64,000 bases of DNA, taken from NCBI GenBank assembly GCA_021372535.1, contig JAJFUH010000234.1, forward strand, positions 47,038 through 111,037, given 5' to 3'. A program made the translations under genes and the position numbers. The notes under the pieces were generated by a model that saw only the letters and a program-made list of their open reading frames with translations, was not told where the DNA came from and did no database searches. The stretch is from a bacterium (GTDB taxonomy: Bacteria; Latescibacterota; Latescibacteria; Latescibacterales; Latescibacteraceae). Position 1 is the stretch's first letter; each line of letters begins with the position of its first letter. This document shows positions 17,500 through 26,544 of this stretch, piece after piece.

Positions 17500-19003
17500 A
17501 GTTGTATCTCAGCGAGTCGGCATCGATTATATGGGAGTTCGATGTTGCCATTTCGAGACAGCTTTTCTTGAGGTCTTCCGGTATTTTTGTCGGGTATTTG
17601 CCGGAAAAACATGCAACACAGTACGAATTGTTCCCGTTCGGCACACTGCGCTTGAGACCTTCGAGGGAAAGATAACAGAGGGTATCCACACCTATGAACC
17701 GCCTGATCTCCTCCACACTCTTGTTCGACGCCATGAGTTCCTCGCGGGTCGGGAAATCCATGCCGTAGAAGCACGGTGAGATGATCGGCGGAGAGCTCAC
17801 CCTCAAGTGGATTTCCCTGGCGCCGGCATCCCTGAGAAGACGGGCTATCTTGCGGAATGTCGTTCCGCGGACGATCGAATCCTCGACCACCACCACACGT
17901 TTACCATCGAGCACACCTCTTACGGGATTGAACTTGATGCGCACCTTGGCGTCACGGGTAACCTGGCTCGGATGGATAAACGTTCGCCCGATATAGTGGT
18001 TGCGGATAAGACCGATCTCGAACCTGATCCCCGTCGTATGGGCATACCCGAGAGCAGCGGTATTCGAGGAGTCCGGCACCGAGATGACGATATCGGCTTC
18101 GACCGGGCTCTCCTGTGCGAGAGTCTTTCCGATCTTGCGGCGGGCTTTGTCCACGCAGTCCCCGAATATATAGCTGTCGGGCCGTGAGAAATAGATATAC
18201 TCGAAAATACAGAAGTATTTTTTCTGCGGTTTGAAGGGTTTGATGGAATGCAGTCCCTCATTGTCGAAGGTGACGATTTCGCCGGGCTCGACATCGCGGA
18301 CATACCGTGCGCCGATGATATCGAGCGCGCAGGTCTCGGATGCAACCACCCAGGCCGAATCGGTCTTTCCGATGCACAGCGGTCTGAAGCCGTGGGGATC
18401 GCGCGCCGCGATAACGCTGTCGTGGGTGATGATAACGAGGCAGTATGCGCCCTCGATTTCCCTGAGCGCTGCGATGAGGCGGTCACGGAATGTTGCTTTC
18501 CTCGACATGGCGGCAAGATGAATGATGAGTTCGGAATCGAGCGTAGTCTGGAACAGGGCGCCTTTTTTCATAAGCTTTTCATAGAGCGAGCGGGTATTGG
18601 TCAGGTTGCCGTTATGGCCTATCGCCACCTGGCCGTCACGGTCGGCGGCCATGAGCGGCTGGACATTCCGTATACGGTTCGAGCCGGTCGTGGAGTAACG
18701 GTTGTGCCCGATGGCCATGGTACCCTTCAGGTACCTGAATATGCCCTGGTCGCCAAAAACCTCGCTGACGAGCCCCATGCCCCGGTGATAGAACATATCT
18801 TTTCCATCCGAGGTTACTATCCCCGAGGATTCCTGTCCCCTGTGCTGGAGGGCATAGAGGCCAAGATATGCCATTTCAGCGGCGTTTGGATGGCCGTATA
18901 TACCGAAAATTCCGCATTCCTCACCGGGTTCGTCATCGAAAAGCCCGTTGCCGCGATTCATGCATTTCGCGCAGTTATCTGAAAATGATCCATCGTTATT
19001 CAT
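17492..19003 (-). CDS. purF: Amidophosphoribosyltransferase PurF
   Basis: First enzyme of purine synthesis: it makes phosphoribosylamine from PRPP and glutamine. The 503-residue protein has a 29-residue leader before the nucleophile Cys30 (EECGIFGIYG), which would be exposed by processing, then the Ntn glutaminase domain (LYALQHRGQESSGI, GHNRYSTTGS) and the phosphoribosyltransferase domain with the PRPP loop VVVVEDSIVRGTT at 370-382. CVAC at 462-465 with further Cys resembles the Fe-S cluster ligands of Bacillus-type PurF. It overlaps the PHP gene upstream by eight bases and the ferredoxin downstream by eight bases. Confidence 0.95.
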   Translation of the reverse strand: MNNDGSFSDNCAKCMNRGNGLFDDEPGEECGIFGIYGHPNAAEMAYLGLYALQHRGQESSGIVTSDGKDMFYHRGMGLVSEVFGDQGIFRYLKGTMAIGHNRYSTTGSNRIRNVQPLMAADRDGQVAIGHNGNLTNTRSLYEKLMKKGALFQTTLDSELIIHLAAMSRKATFRDRLIAALREIEGAYCLVIITHDSVIAARDPHGFRPLCIGKTDSAWVVASETCALDIIGARYVRDVEPGEIVTFDNEGLHSIKPFKPQKKYFCIFEYIYFSRPDSYIFGDCVDKARRKIGKTLAQESPVEADIVISVPDSSNTAALGYAHTTGIRFEIGLIRNHYIGRTFIHPSQVTRDAKVRIKFNPVRGVLDGKRVVVVEDSIVRGTTFRKIARLLRDAGAREIHLRVSSPPIISPCFYGMDFPTREELMASNKSVEEIRRFIGVDTLCYLSLEGLKRSVPNGNNSYCVACFSGKYPTKIPEDLKKSCLEMATSNSHIIDADSLRYNYD

Positions 19004-20078
19004 GGTTCTCTGTACCTCGCAGGCGGATATGGTTGGAATATATCCATGGTCTGTTCATTCGTTTGATCTTGACGCGGTATGCGCCCGGTTCGGAGGTGGT
19101 GTACGAGAGCGTCTTCCCGCGGGATTCTGAGACAACGCTGCCGTCTCTCAGGAGGAAAATATCCCCGGCTTGCGGAGATGTTACCATAAATTCCGCGCTC
19201 GGGGTTTCAAGCGTGTCGCCCATATGAAATATCCTGCCGCCTTCCGACGCCGTGAATCTGAAGCCGCGGGCATCTCCCCACCGGTAATTGGAGATAAAGC
19301 ACCGTGCGGATTTAAGAGCTCCGAGCACGGCTTCCTTAGCTTCGGTAACTTCATCGGAAATACGTTCTTCGAGAAGAATATGAGTCCTGATACCCTTGAA
19401 AAGCACTTTGTATCTGAAAATATAGATGACGATCGGTCCTACCCGGTATGGGTATGCATGGGCGTCGATTCCGCCGATACCGGGCATCACCCCGTTTTTG
19501 TTGAGATCATCCCACCGCTTGAGGGTTTCCGGCTCGGGTCCGTTGAGATATTTGAGGGGATGAAAAACTCTGAAGTACTTATTGGTATGAGTCAGTTTTT
19601 CGAGCCATTCGGATGCATGGTTCCATATCTCGATACCGTCATACCCCTCGGAATCCCATGCGGTCCAGGGATAGGGAGGATATTCTTCCATTGCGGTGCG
19701 CTTCTCGTCCGGATGGGCAATAAAACCCACACCGCCATGGTTTTTAACCTCTCTTACATATTCATGGGCAGACAAATAGGGGGGAAGTATTTCATCGAGT
19801 CCGAACGCGAGATAATGATTATGGTTGTCGGCATCGTTTATTTCGTATCCGATGATGCAGAGCACCGGGCCGAACCACCGTTCCAGTCCTGCCTTGATCG
19901 GGTCGAGAGTCATATGATCCGCAAACATGATAAAATCGAGCCTGGACTGCGCAGCGATGTCCACAATCTCGGGTATCGGCCTGAGCCCATCCGAGTAATT
20001 CGAATGGATGTGAATCGCGCCGACATATTCGTGCATGGAACCGGCGTTCCCGTTTTCTGTTTTCCGGTCATAGCTCAT
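18996..20078 (-). CDS. PHP-domain phosphoesterase-like protein
   Basis: 360 residues. The N-terminal PHP domain shows GAIHIHSNYSDG (metal-binding HxH), DFIMFADHMTLDP, GYEINDADNHNHYLAFG and FIAHPDEKR, the classical trinuclear metal-site segments, with a later IGGIDAHAYPY carrying the final Asp-x-His. About 95 C-terminal residues form a beta-sandwich-like extension (SARCFISNYRWGDARGFRF, TSPQAGDIFLLRDG). Relatives include phosphatases and hydrolases of sugar phosphates. Its stop overlaps the purF start by eight bases, so it leads the purF operon; a role in purine metabolism is not shown. Confidence 0.85.
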   Translation of the reverse strand: MSYDRKTENGNAGSMHEYVGAIHIHSNYSDGLRPIPEIVDIAAQSRLDFIMFADHMTLDPIKAGLERWFGPVLCIIGYEINDADNHNHYLAFGLDEILPPYLSAHEYVREVKNHGGVGFIAHPDEKRTAMEEYPPYPWTAWDSEGYDGIEIWNHASEWLEKLTHTNKYFRVFHPLKYLNGPEPETLKRWDDLNKNGVMPGIGGIDAHAYPYRVGPIVIYIFRYKVLFKGIRTHILLEERISDEVTEAKEAVLGALKSARCFISNYRWGDARGFRFTASEGGRIFHMGDTLETPSAEFMVTSPQAGDIFLLRDGSVVSESRGKTLSYTTSEPGAYRVKIKRMNRPWIYSNHIRLRGTENHE

Positions 20079-20187
20079 GTAATTGTCCTCAACCCCGATC
20101 TTTCTCTTATGGATGAGAGAAGGGGATTATCATAATCATCGATTCATACCGAATTGTATTCGAACAGCTGTCATAGCTCACTGCAGT

Positions 20188-20265
20188 AATTCCAAAAGAT
20201 GCTGAAACCAGTTCAGCATGACGGCGCTTATGCTATATCCTGAATTTATTTCAGGGTCTATTGCG
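20188..20265 (+). repeat. Dispersed repeat family D, copy 1
   Basis: About 78 bases containing AAAAGATGCTGAAACCAGTT, CAGCATGAC and the palindrome CCTGAATTTATTTCAGGG. A near-identical copy lies in inverted orientation at 53018-53094. The motif TCATGCTGAACT with a nearby CCCTGAA hairpin is a type of intergenic repeat seen in other FCB and delta-proteobacterial genomes, as far as I recall. Confidence 0.75.
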
Positions 20266-20375
20266 TGCTTTTTTACATCATTGAACGCAATTTTGCATCA
20301 TACCGAAGCCGGCTTCAATGAAAAAGACCTGTCAAACGTTTAAAGCCTCTGAAAAACACCGTCCGGAGGATATGA

Positions 20376-20485
20376 GCTGTCAAGGGTCAGCACAAAGTGC
20401 TGATTTACATGCCCCTGACAGTAACCAAACTACATATTTCATCATCGGGCGGGTGAAAAGATATTTTTTTAACCGCCATCTTAAT
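20376..20485 (+). repeat. Dispersed repeat family C, copy 1 (double hairpin)
   Basis: First hairpin, 20376-20422: outer arms GCTGTCAAGGG and CCCCTGACAGT enclosing an inner stem TCAGCAC-AAA-GTGCTGA. Second hairpin, 20447-20477: GGGCGGGTGAAAA with TTTTTTTAACCGCC, then CATCTTAA. Compared with the copy at 38195, both inner stem and second stem have changed on both sides so that pairing is kept. It lies in a 515-base gap between the PHP gene and rnr, otherwise without visible features apart from repeat D. Confidence 0.85.
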
Positions 20486-20593
20486 ATAATATATTCCAAT
20501 GGTAATTGCTGTGTAAAATACCGGATGTCTGTCCCGCTATGATGTTGCCTGACAGCGCCATTCTCTCAAAACCGTGATTTTACACCCTGCTCT

Positions 20594-22783
20594 TCATGTC
20601 CTGCCCGGACGGCTGTGGCTCCTGCCATTCAGCGTTTTTTTCCTTTTCTTCCGCGGTCCGTTATCGAGGCTCCCGACAATGACAAAATCGACTTCACCGC
20701 GTTCCTTGTCGGCCCGGGCGACCGCCACGCGGAGACGGTCTCCCAGCACGAACCGTCTTCCCGTATTCCTTCCGGCCAGAGCGATCCCCGTCTTGTCGAG
20801 CATATAGTAGTCGTCATCGAGAGTTGAAACGTGGACAAGCCCCTCGACAAAATACCGGTCGAGCTCGACGAAGAAACCGAACGGCATCATCCCCGATACC
20901 GTGCCCTCGAATTCCTCGCCGAGATGATTCCTCATGAATTCAGCGGTTTTCATTTTGATCGATTCGCGCTCGGCGGCATCGGTGGTTATCTCGCGTTCGG
21001 TTATCATTGCGCCCATATCCTCGAAGGAGGCCTTGTCATGCCTGACAGGACTGCCGCCGCCGATCACAAACGCTTCGAGCTGACGGTGAACGATGAGATC
21101 GGGATACCTCCGTATCGGCGAGGTGAAATGGGTATAGACAGGCAGCCTCAGGCCGTAGTGGCCGATATTGCGGGGACTGTAAACAGCCTTTTTCATGGAA
21201 CGCAGGAGGAGCATGTTGAGCAGGCGCTCGTGTTTTTTTCCGCGGAGGGATTCGAGAAAGTCCTCGATATACCGGTCATCACGGATGCGGGAGAGATGAA
21301 ATTCATACCCGAGCATGTCTGCAACCTCGCCGAACGCCGCAAGCTTCATTTCATCGGGCTCGTCATGAACGCGGTAGAGAAAGAGGGCATCCATTCCGCC
21401 GAGACGCTCCGCTGTCAGGATGTTGGCGAGAATCATCGCCTCCTCGACAACACGGTGGGATTTGAGCCGCCGCCGTTTCACAATGTCCACGGGCTTTCCG
21501 TTATCGTCGAGCACGACGTATGCTTCAGGCAGTTCGAGGTCGAGCGCCCCGCGCTCCGCACGGCGCAGTGCAAGCGCATCGGTAAGTTCCGACAGCATGG
21601 CAAGCGCTTCTCCCACTTCTGCGGGTATACCGTCGCCGGAGACCGGCCGACCGTCGAGAAAGTCCTGAACCTCCTCATAGGTAAGCCGTCTGCGGGAGTG
21701 GATAACGGTGTCGGCGATTTCGTGGGAGAGAACGTTCCCCTCACGGTCGAGCATGGCGATGACACTCTTGGTGAGACGGTCGATGTCCGGCTTGAGACTG
21801 CACAGATCGTTCGAGAGCCGTTCAGGAAGCATGGGTATCACGCGGTCGACGAGGTAGCAGCTCATGCCTCTCGAAAGCGCCTCGCGGTCCATCGCCGAGC
21901 CATCGGGGACATAATGCGAAACATCGGCGATATGCACACCGAGCTCATAACCGCCGTCTCCGGTCCGGCTGATCGAAAGGGCGTCGTCGAAATCCTTCGC
22001 GTCGACAGGGTCGATGGTGAAGGTTACAAGCCCGCGAAGGTCTCGCCGCCGTTCGAACATCGCCGGGCCGAGGTCTTCCCGAACCTGCTTCGATTCGGCG
22101 ACAACCTCGTCGGAAAACTTCACCGGAAGTTCGTACCGCCGGGCAAGCGCAAGAACATCCACGCCGGGGGAGTCCGGCTGGCCAAGCACTTCCTCGACAA
22201 CACAGAGCGGCCGTGAGAAGCCCGTCGATTCGCTCAGCAGCCGCACGACCACGACATCGCCTTCAGCGGCTTCCGACTCTCCGCCTTCCTGCACGATCAT
22301 CGGTTCCGGGAAGCCGTCCTCGGAGGGGATAACATAGGCGGTTTTCTTCCGTTTTCGGAAGACTCCGACGACCGGTTTTTTTCTCCGTTCGATAATATCG
22401 ACAACTTCGCCCGTGCGGGTCAGGCCGGGATGCCTTTTTTTGATGATTTTCGCCCGGACACGGTCGCCGGACAGAGCACTGCCGGTATTGATATCCCTGA
22501 CATAGAGGACTTCGCCGCTGTCGGTATGGACAAATCCTCCTCCGTTCTTCGACGCCGAAAAAATCCCGGTATATATACCGCTGTCCTCGGGAAGCGAGAA
22601 TCGGCGCCCTTTATTCCTGACAAGATCGCCCGTTTTCTCGATGTCGGTGAGCACACGCTTGAACTCATCATAACCGAGGCCCTTGACACCGATCTTGCCA
22701 TAGAGCTCGCGGCGGCGGATTTTTTTCTTGTTATAGGATTTAATCGTTTCGAGGATTATTTCCCTGAGCTTTTCTTCATTCAT
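20594..22783 (-). CDS. rnr: Ribonuclease R
   Basis: 3'-to-5' exoribonuclease of the RNB family, degrading structured RNA, tmRNA-tagged transcripts and rRNA. The 729-residue protein has an N-terminal helix-turn-helix-like region, two cold-shock domains (about 70-225), the RNB catalytic domain with DPVDAKDFDDALSI near residue 255 (metal-binding Asp cluster), HIADVSHYV, YTHFTSPIRRYPDLIVHR near 560, an S1 domain (about 625-705) and a basic Lys/Arg-rich tail. Length and order match RNase R rather than RNase II. It precedes purQ in reading order on the same strand with a 69-base gap. Confidence 0.94.
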   Translation of the reverse strand: MNEEKLREIILETIKSYNKKKIRRRELYGKIGVKGLGYDEFKRVLTDIEKTGDLVRNKGRRFSLPEDSGIYTGIFSASKNGGGFVHTDSGEVLYVRDINTGSALSGDRVRAKIIKKRHPGLTRTGEVVDIIERRKKPVVGVFRKRKKTAYVIPSEDGFPEPMIVQEGGESEAAEGDVVVVRLLSESTGFSRPLCVVEEVLGQPDSPGVDVLALARRYELPVKFSDEVVAESKQVREDLGPAMFERRRDLRGLVTFTIDPVDAKDFDDALSISRTGDGGYELGVHIADVSHYVPDGSAMDREALSRGMSCYLVDRVIPMLPERLSNDLCSLKPDIDRLTKSVIAMLDREGNVLSHEIADTVIHSRRRLTYEEVQDFLDGRPVSGDGIPAEVGEALAMLSELTDALALRRAERGALDLELPEAYVVLDDNGKPVDIVKRRRLKSHRVVEEAMILANILTAERLGGMDALFLYRVHDEPDEMKLAAFGEVADMLGYEFHLSRIRDDRYIEDFLESLRGKKHERLLNMLLLRSMKKAVYSPRNIGHYGLRLPVYTHFTSPIRRYPDLIVHRQLEAFVIGGGSPVRHDKASFEDMGAMITEREITTDAAERESIKMKTAEFMRNHLGEEFEGTVSGMMPFGFFVELDRYFVEGLVHVSTLDDDYYMLDKTGIALAGRNTGRRFVLGDRLRVAVARADKERGEVDFVIVGSLDNGPRKKRKKTLNGRSHSRPGRT

Positions 22784-22852
22784 GGGGTATGTGCCCGTTC
22801 CGGCATCCGGTTTATGCGGATTCCTGTATATCTGTACGAGGCAGCTGGTTGT

Positions 22853-23641
22853 TTACAATGCTGAACAGTACTCGAACGCGTTCCTGAAAAATGCGGCGCC
22901 GTCCCCTTCCTCCGGCAAATCGCACCGTGTCCAGCGGGGATGGTTGGTCCGGTGAAGGAACCGCTCGGGATGGGGCATGAGACCGAAAATCGTCCCGCGC
23001 CTGTTGCATACGCCCGCGACATGGCCCATCGAACCGTTGGGGTCCTCGGGATAGGAGGGAACTCCGCCGGTTTTCGATATGTAGCGGAGCACAATCTGGC
23101 CGTTCGTTTCGAGCTCTTTCATGTCATCTGTGCTCCGGACGACAAACTTGCCCTCGCCGTGCGCGACAGGGAGCTCGAATACCGGTTTCATGGCGCGGGT
23201 GAAAATGCAGATATTCTTTGGTTCAGCGGCAAGATGCACCCAGCGGTCCTCGTATTTTCCCGAGTCGTTGTTCGTGAGCGTGGCGCGTATTTCGCCTGTT
23301 GTCCGGGTCTGGAAAGGCAGGAAGCCGGTTTTGATGAGCACCTGAAAACCGTTGCAGACACCGATCACCGCTTTTCCCTGTTCCTCGAAACGGAAGAGCG
23401 CATCGCCGAGCCTTTTGTTGAGTTCGAGCGCCATGATTTTCCCCGCCGCAACATCGTCACCGTACGAAAATCCTCCCGGAATGAACAGAAACGAAAAGTC
23501 ATCGAGCCTGACCTCTCCGGACGCCAGACGGTTTATATGTACCCGCTCGGCCTCGAACCCCGCGCACTCGGCGGCATAGGCGCTCTCAACGTCGCAGTTC
23601 GTTCCGGCGGCTCTCAGTATAAGCGCTTTCGGTTTCGCCAT
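22853..23641 (-). CDS. purQ: Phosphoribosylformylglycinamidine synthase glutaminase subunit PurQ
   Basis: PurQ supplies ammonia to PurL in the fourth step of purine synthesis. The ATG has GAAGGAGGAACGA before it. The 262-residue class I amidotransferase shows ALILRAAGTNCDVE at the N-terminus, the oxyanion region FLFIPGGFSYGDDVAAGKI, the nucleophile Cys in VIGVCNGFQVL (about residue 95) and the His-Glu pair in LMPHPERF. PurL with its PurS part lies about 5.4 kb away on the same strand (29059-31908), separated by three carbohydrate and membrane genes, so the complex is encoded by non-adjacent genes. Confidence 0.95.
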   Translation of the reverse strand: MAKPKALILRAAGTNCDVESAYAAECAGFEAERVHINRLASGEVRLDDFSFLFIPGGFSYGDDVAAGKIMALELNKRLGDALFRFEEQGKAVIGVCNGFQVLIKTGFLPFQTRTTGEIRATLTNNDSGKYEDRWVHLAAEPKNICIFTRAMKPVFELPVAHGEGKFVVRSTDDMKELETNGQIVLRYISKTGGVPSYPEDPNGSMGHVAGVCNRRGTIFGLMPHPERFLHRTNHPRWTRCDLPEEGDGAAFFRNAFEYCSAL

Positions 23642-23752
23642 TCGTTCCTCCTTCTATTAAATCAAATTTATCTGAAAATATTCTTTAAAAAATTCTAGTT
23701 ATTCAATTAGTACATAAACCTTACGAATGAGATATTTTTTACACGGTAACGT

Positions 23753-23846
23753 GTCATTCCCGTGAAAACGGGAATCCATCATCTCATGCTCATAACTGAG
23801 CGATGTTAATACTGGATTCCCAATTCACTTCGTTCTTGGGAATGAC
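23753..23846. repeat. Nested inverted repeat in the gap before purQ
   Basis: GTCATTCCC at 23753 and GGGAATGAC at 23838 are perfect complements. Within them lie ATTCCCG-tgaaaa-CGGGAAT and GGATTCCCAA...TTGGGAAT, a nested set of three stems. This type of GGGAATCCA repeat also appears inside family B (33820 and 56905). Confidence 0.6.
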
Positions 23847-23899
23847 AATACTCGTACAATATATCAGTGTTTATGAGTTCATTGAATAATCATATAAAA

Positions 23900-24025
23900 T
23901 ATTTCACCATGGAGACACGGAGCAGGGGGTAATTCATGAATTACCCCTGCGATGTTACATCGGTCAGGTACGAACCCCCAATCCGCATCAATCCGCCCAA
24001 CCCTTGTTAATCCGTGGTTAAATAA
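23900..24025 (+). repeat. Dispersed repeat family A, copy 3
   Basis: Palindrome GGGGTAATTCA plus complement at 23926-23947, followed by the small palindrome GATGTTACATC and CGGT, then CAATCCGCATCAATCCGCC. The left flank ACCATGGAGACACGG matches that of copy 2. The rest of the 403-base gap 23642-24044 is AT-rich and featureless apart from the nested inverted repeat at 23753. Confidence 0.75.
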
Positions 24026-24044
24026 ATTTCTTATATTTGATTTA

Positions 24045-26522
24045 TTACAACATACGGACGACACCGATTCCCCAGAATACGCCATGACGGTCGAGCCGCT
24101 TCGTCACATCGAGACGGAAATAGCCGAACAGTGCATTGACCGACAGGCCGATCTCGCTATGGAACCGATCGAGATAGAAGGGCTCATATCCGAGCCCGGA
24201 CAGCCGCTTTTCGGGTATCCATGTTCTTCCCGCAGCGCCATGGAGAATAATGCCCGTGCCCTTTTTTGCCAGCCGTTTCAACCCGACGAGCTCGAAAGGC
24301 ACTGTTCTGAAATTGTGCTCCATGAAAAACGCACAGTATTGCTCTCCTTCGAGCGGATGGTTCCTGAGCGCCCTGAACACGCCGAAAGGGCTTAAGCTGC
24401 CCATTGAGCCGTCGATGATTCCGAAACGCTGGACGGGAAGATTGCCGGTCGAGGTTCCCCCGATGAGCCGTATATCGAGCGTATTGGGCAGCATGCGCCG
24501 CCGCAGGAAGGTATTGATCCTCCAGTCGACCGTAATCCGGTAGCTGGTAAAGGAGAAGTCACTCGAAAGGAAATCCGGGAAACTGTGCTCGATATCGAGT
24601 TCCACTCTTTTCTGTCCCATTATGCCGAAGGGAATTCTCTCTCCGCCGTACTCGACCGAAAGATTCACCGACCGCAGGGCACCCTCACTGATCGCGGCAT
24701 TCGGTCTCTGGTGTTTTGTGCTCCCCCAGATTGTGCGCTCGGTTTCTTTTATTAGCGACGAATGGTCCTCGATGGCGATTCCCGCACCCACTTTTAACTG
24801 AGGCTTTACGAAACGTCGTTCGAGCGAAGCGCTCAACGATTTGTTCCGGAAATAGTCGAAATAATCGGTGTGCCCGAATAACGTCTGATAACTGCTCAGG
24901 TACATGGGATAGTTGGAGGATTGATACCGCGGTGCAGTGCAGTCCGCATACCCGAGACCGGCAGACCAGTTACCCTTGTCACCCCAGTTATATTTCAACG
25001 AGCCTCCGTACGACCACCGGTCGGGCCCTGTCTTGTATGCTCCTGAAAGCTCGTACTTCAGGTCTTTCACGATTTTATTCCCATATTTCAGGCCGAGATG
25101 ATACGCATCCACCCTGTTATGCCACACCTGCGGACGGAACGGGGAAATAAACCGTCTGACCGGGCCTTCGGGCTTTTTGGGCTTGTTTTCTTTTTTATCG
25201 TCGTCGATCACCATGCGGGCGAGCCAGCCGGTCGGTTTAAATGCCTTGTCGAAGGTCATGGTGCTGTCGATGACGTCATACGCTTTATTTTCGCCCTCGG
25301 TGAGGGGGATGATATCCTCTTTTTTCGCCGCGAAAAGACTGTCTGACCGCGCCCGGGCCGATTCGTCGGTGATGCTCGAATCGGTTTTTTTCGCGGAGAT
25401 GGTGATGCTGTCGCTGCTCGCTGTAGCGGATACCTGAATTTCGGTCTTTACCTTTTTGAAGAGCGAATCCGGCAGCGCCACGTTGACATCGTAATCGGCA
25501 AATCGTGTCAGCTGCCGGTACTTTAACGGCGGGAAAGCAAGTCCCGGAAGCTTGATCGTTATCTCCCCCTCGTTCTTCACATCGACCGGCAGCCAGTATG
25601 ACTGGCCGAAATTACTGAACTGCTGCTCGAACGTAAGACGTACATTATCGATCGGCGGGGGGAATAAAATCATTTCCCCGGGCTGTAATTGTACCCTGAT
25701 GAGCGCAAACTCGCCGTCGAGAACGGAAAGACTCCCCACCAACGTTGGCTGCAGGATGGTTTTCGGCGTGACTGAAATATCGAACACCGTGGTGTCGTCG
25801 ATTTTACGTTTCCCGGTAAGCTTGAAATCATAGTATTTGAAGGCATCGGGATTTGTCGGGCCGATAATCTTATACCCTGAGATATTGATGTCGTCATCGT
25901 AAAAATTGGTAATTACCCGCGCGGATGCAAAGTTGTTCTGTGCTTTTATGTTTTTCGTCTGGCGCTTACCCCCGATCGTTTCCCTGACGCCTTTTTTGTG
26001 ATCCCACAGGACTTCGGAGATACTCTCCAGAATCGAAACGATGGTCGTGTCGTTTTCGATGACAATCCGTGTGTAGGCTTCTGCACGGTAGGATTCGAGC
26101 GTTTTCCGCCATATCTGTTTTCTCCTGATGACCTCCCGCATGATGCCTATGGCTGGGTCCTCGGCAGACACCACGACTTCCTGAAGCTGGATGGGGCTCG
26201 GAACAAGCGCTATGTTCTGCTCTTCGGGCGACCGGTCGGTGATCGTCAGTGTCTGCGATTTATACCCGATATAGCTTATGTGAATCACGGTGGGGAGCGA
26301 GTCGAGCTCGATGGTGTAGAACCCGGCGGTGTTCGTAATGGTTCCCTTCCGTGTTCCCTCGACCCTGAGGTGAGCAACCGGCAGTGTTTCACCGGTAGCG
26401 GAATCGGTCACAACGCCGTGGATAACAGCGCCGTTCTGACCCGCGGATACTGCTGCCAGACTCAAAGCAAAAAGAAAAATGGCTGTAGTTACACAGAATC
26501 GGTTTCCGTAATGTCGAATCAT
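24045..26522 (-). CDS. DUF5686 outer-membrane protein with carboxypeptidase-regulatory-like domain
   Basis: Start chosen at ATG 26522 (a GTG directly precedes it). Signal peptide to about residue 27, then a carboxypeptidase-regulatory-like domain at residues about 32-107 (IHGVVTDSATGETLPVAHLRVEGTRKG) of the type found at the N-terminus of Bacteroidota-like outer-membrane receptors. It then has SAEDPAIGIMREVIRRKQIWRKTLESYRAEAYTR and the long C-terminal strand-rich part of the DUF5686 family (about 700 residues), which is typical of an outer-membrane barrel and ends with an aromatic-type strand. No TonB plug is seen, so this is not a TonB receptor. The role is unknown. Confidence 0.8.
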   Translation of the reverse strand: MIRHYGNRFCVTTAIFLFALSLAAVSAGQNGAVIHGVVTDSATGETLPVAHLRVEGTRKGTITNTAGFYTIELDSLPTVIHISYIGYKSQTLTITDRSPEEQNIALVPSPIQLQEVVVSAEDPAIGIMREVIRRKQIWRKTLESYRAEAYTRIVIENDTTIVSILESISEVLWDHKKGVRETIGGKRQTKNIKAQNNFASARVITNFYDDDINISGYKIIGPTNPDAFKYYDFKLTGKRKIDDTTVFDISVTPKTILQPTLVGSLSVLDGEFALIRVQLQPGEMILFPPPIDNVRLTFEQQFSNFGQSYWLPVDVKNEGEITIKLPGLAFPPLKYRQLTRFADYDVNVALPDSLFKKVKTEIQVSATASSDSITISAKKTDSSITDESARARSDSLFAAKKEDIIPLTEGENKAYDVIDSTMTFDKAFKPTGWLARMVIDDDKKENKPKKPEGPVRRFISPFRPQVWHNRVDAYHLGLKYGNKIVKDLKYELSGAYKTGPDRWSYGGSLKYNWGDKGNWSAGLGYADCTAPRYQSSNYPMYLSSYQTLFGHTDYFDYFRNKSLSASLERRFVKPQLKVGAGIAIEDHSSLIKETERTIWGSTKHQRPNAAISEGALRSVNLSVEYGGERIPFGIMGQKRVELDIEHSFPDFLSSDFSFTSYRITVDWRINTFLRRRMLPNTLDIRLIGGTSTGNLPVQRFGIIDGSMGSLSPFGVFRALRNHPLEGEQYCAFFMEHNFRTVPFELVGLKRLAKKGTGIILHGAAGRTWIPEKRLSGLGYEPFYLDRFHSEIGLSVNALFGYFRLDVTKRLDRHGVFWGIGVVRML

Positions 26523-26544
26523 CACCTGTCCGTGGGAAAATCCT

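Noticed and set aside
20831-22216. Plus-strand 461-codon open frame
   Set aside because: Opposite strand of rnr, with no domain features.
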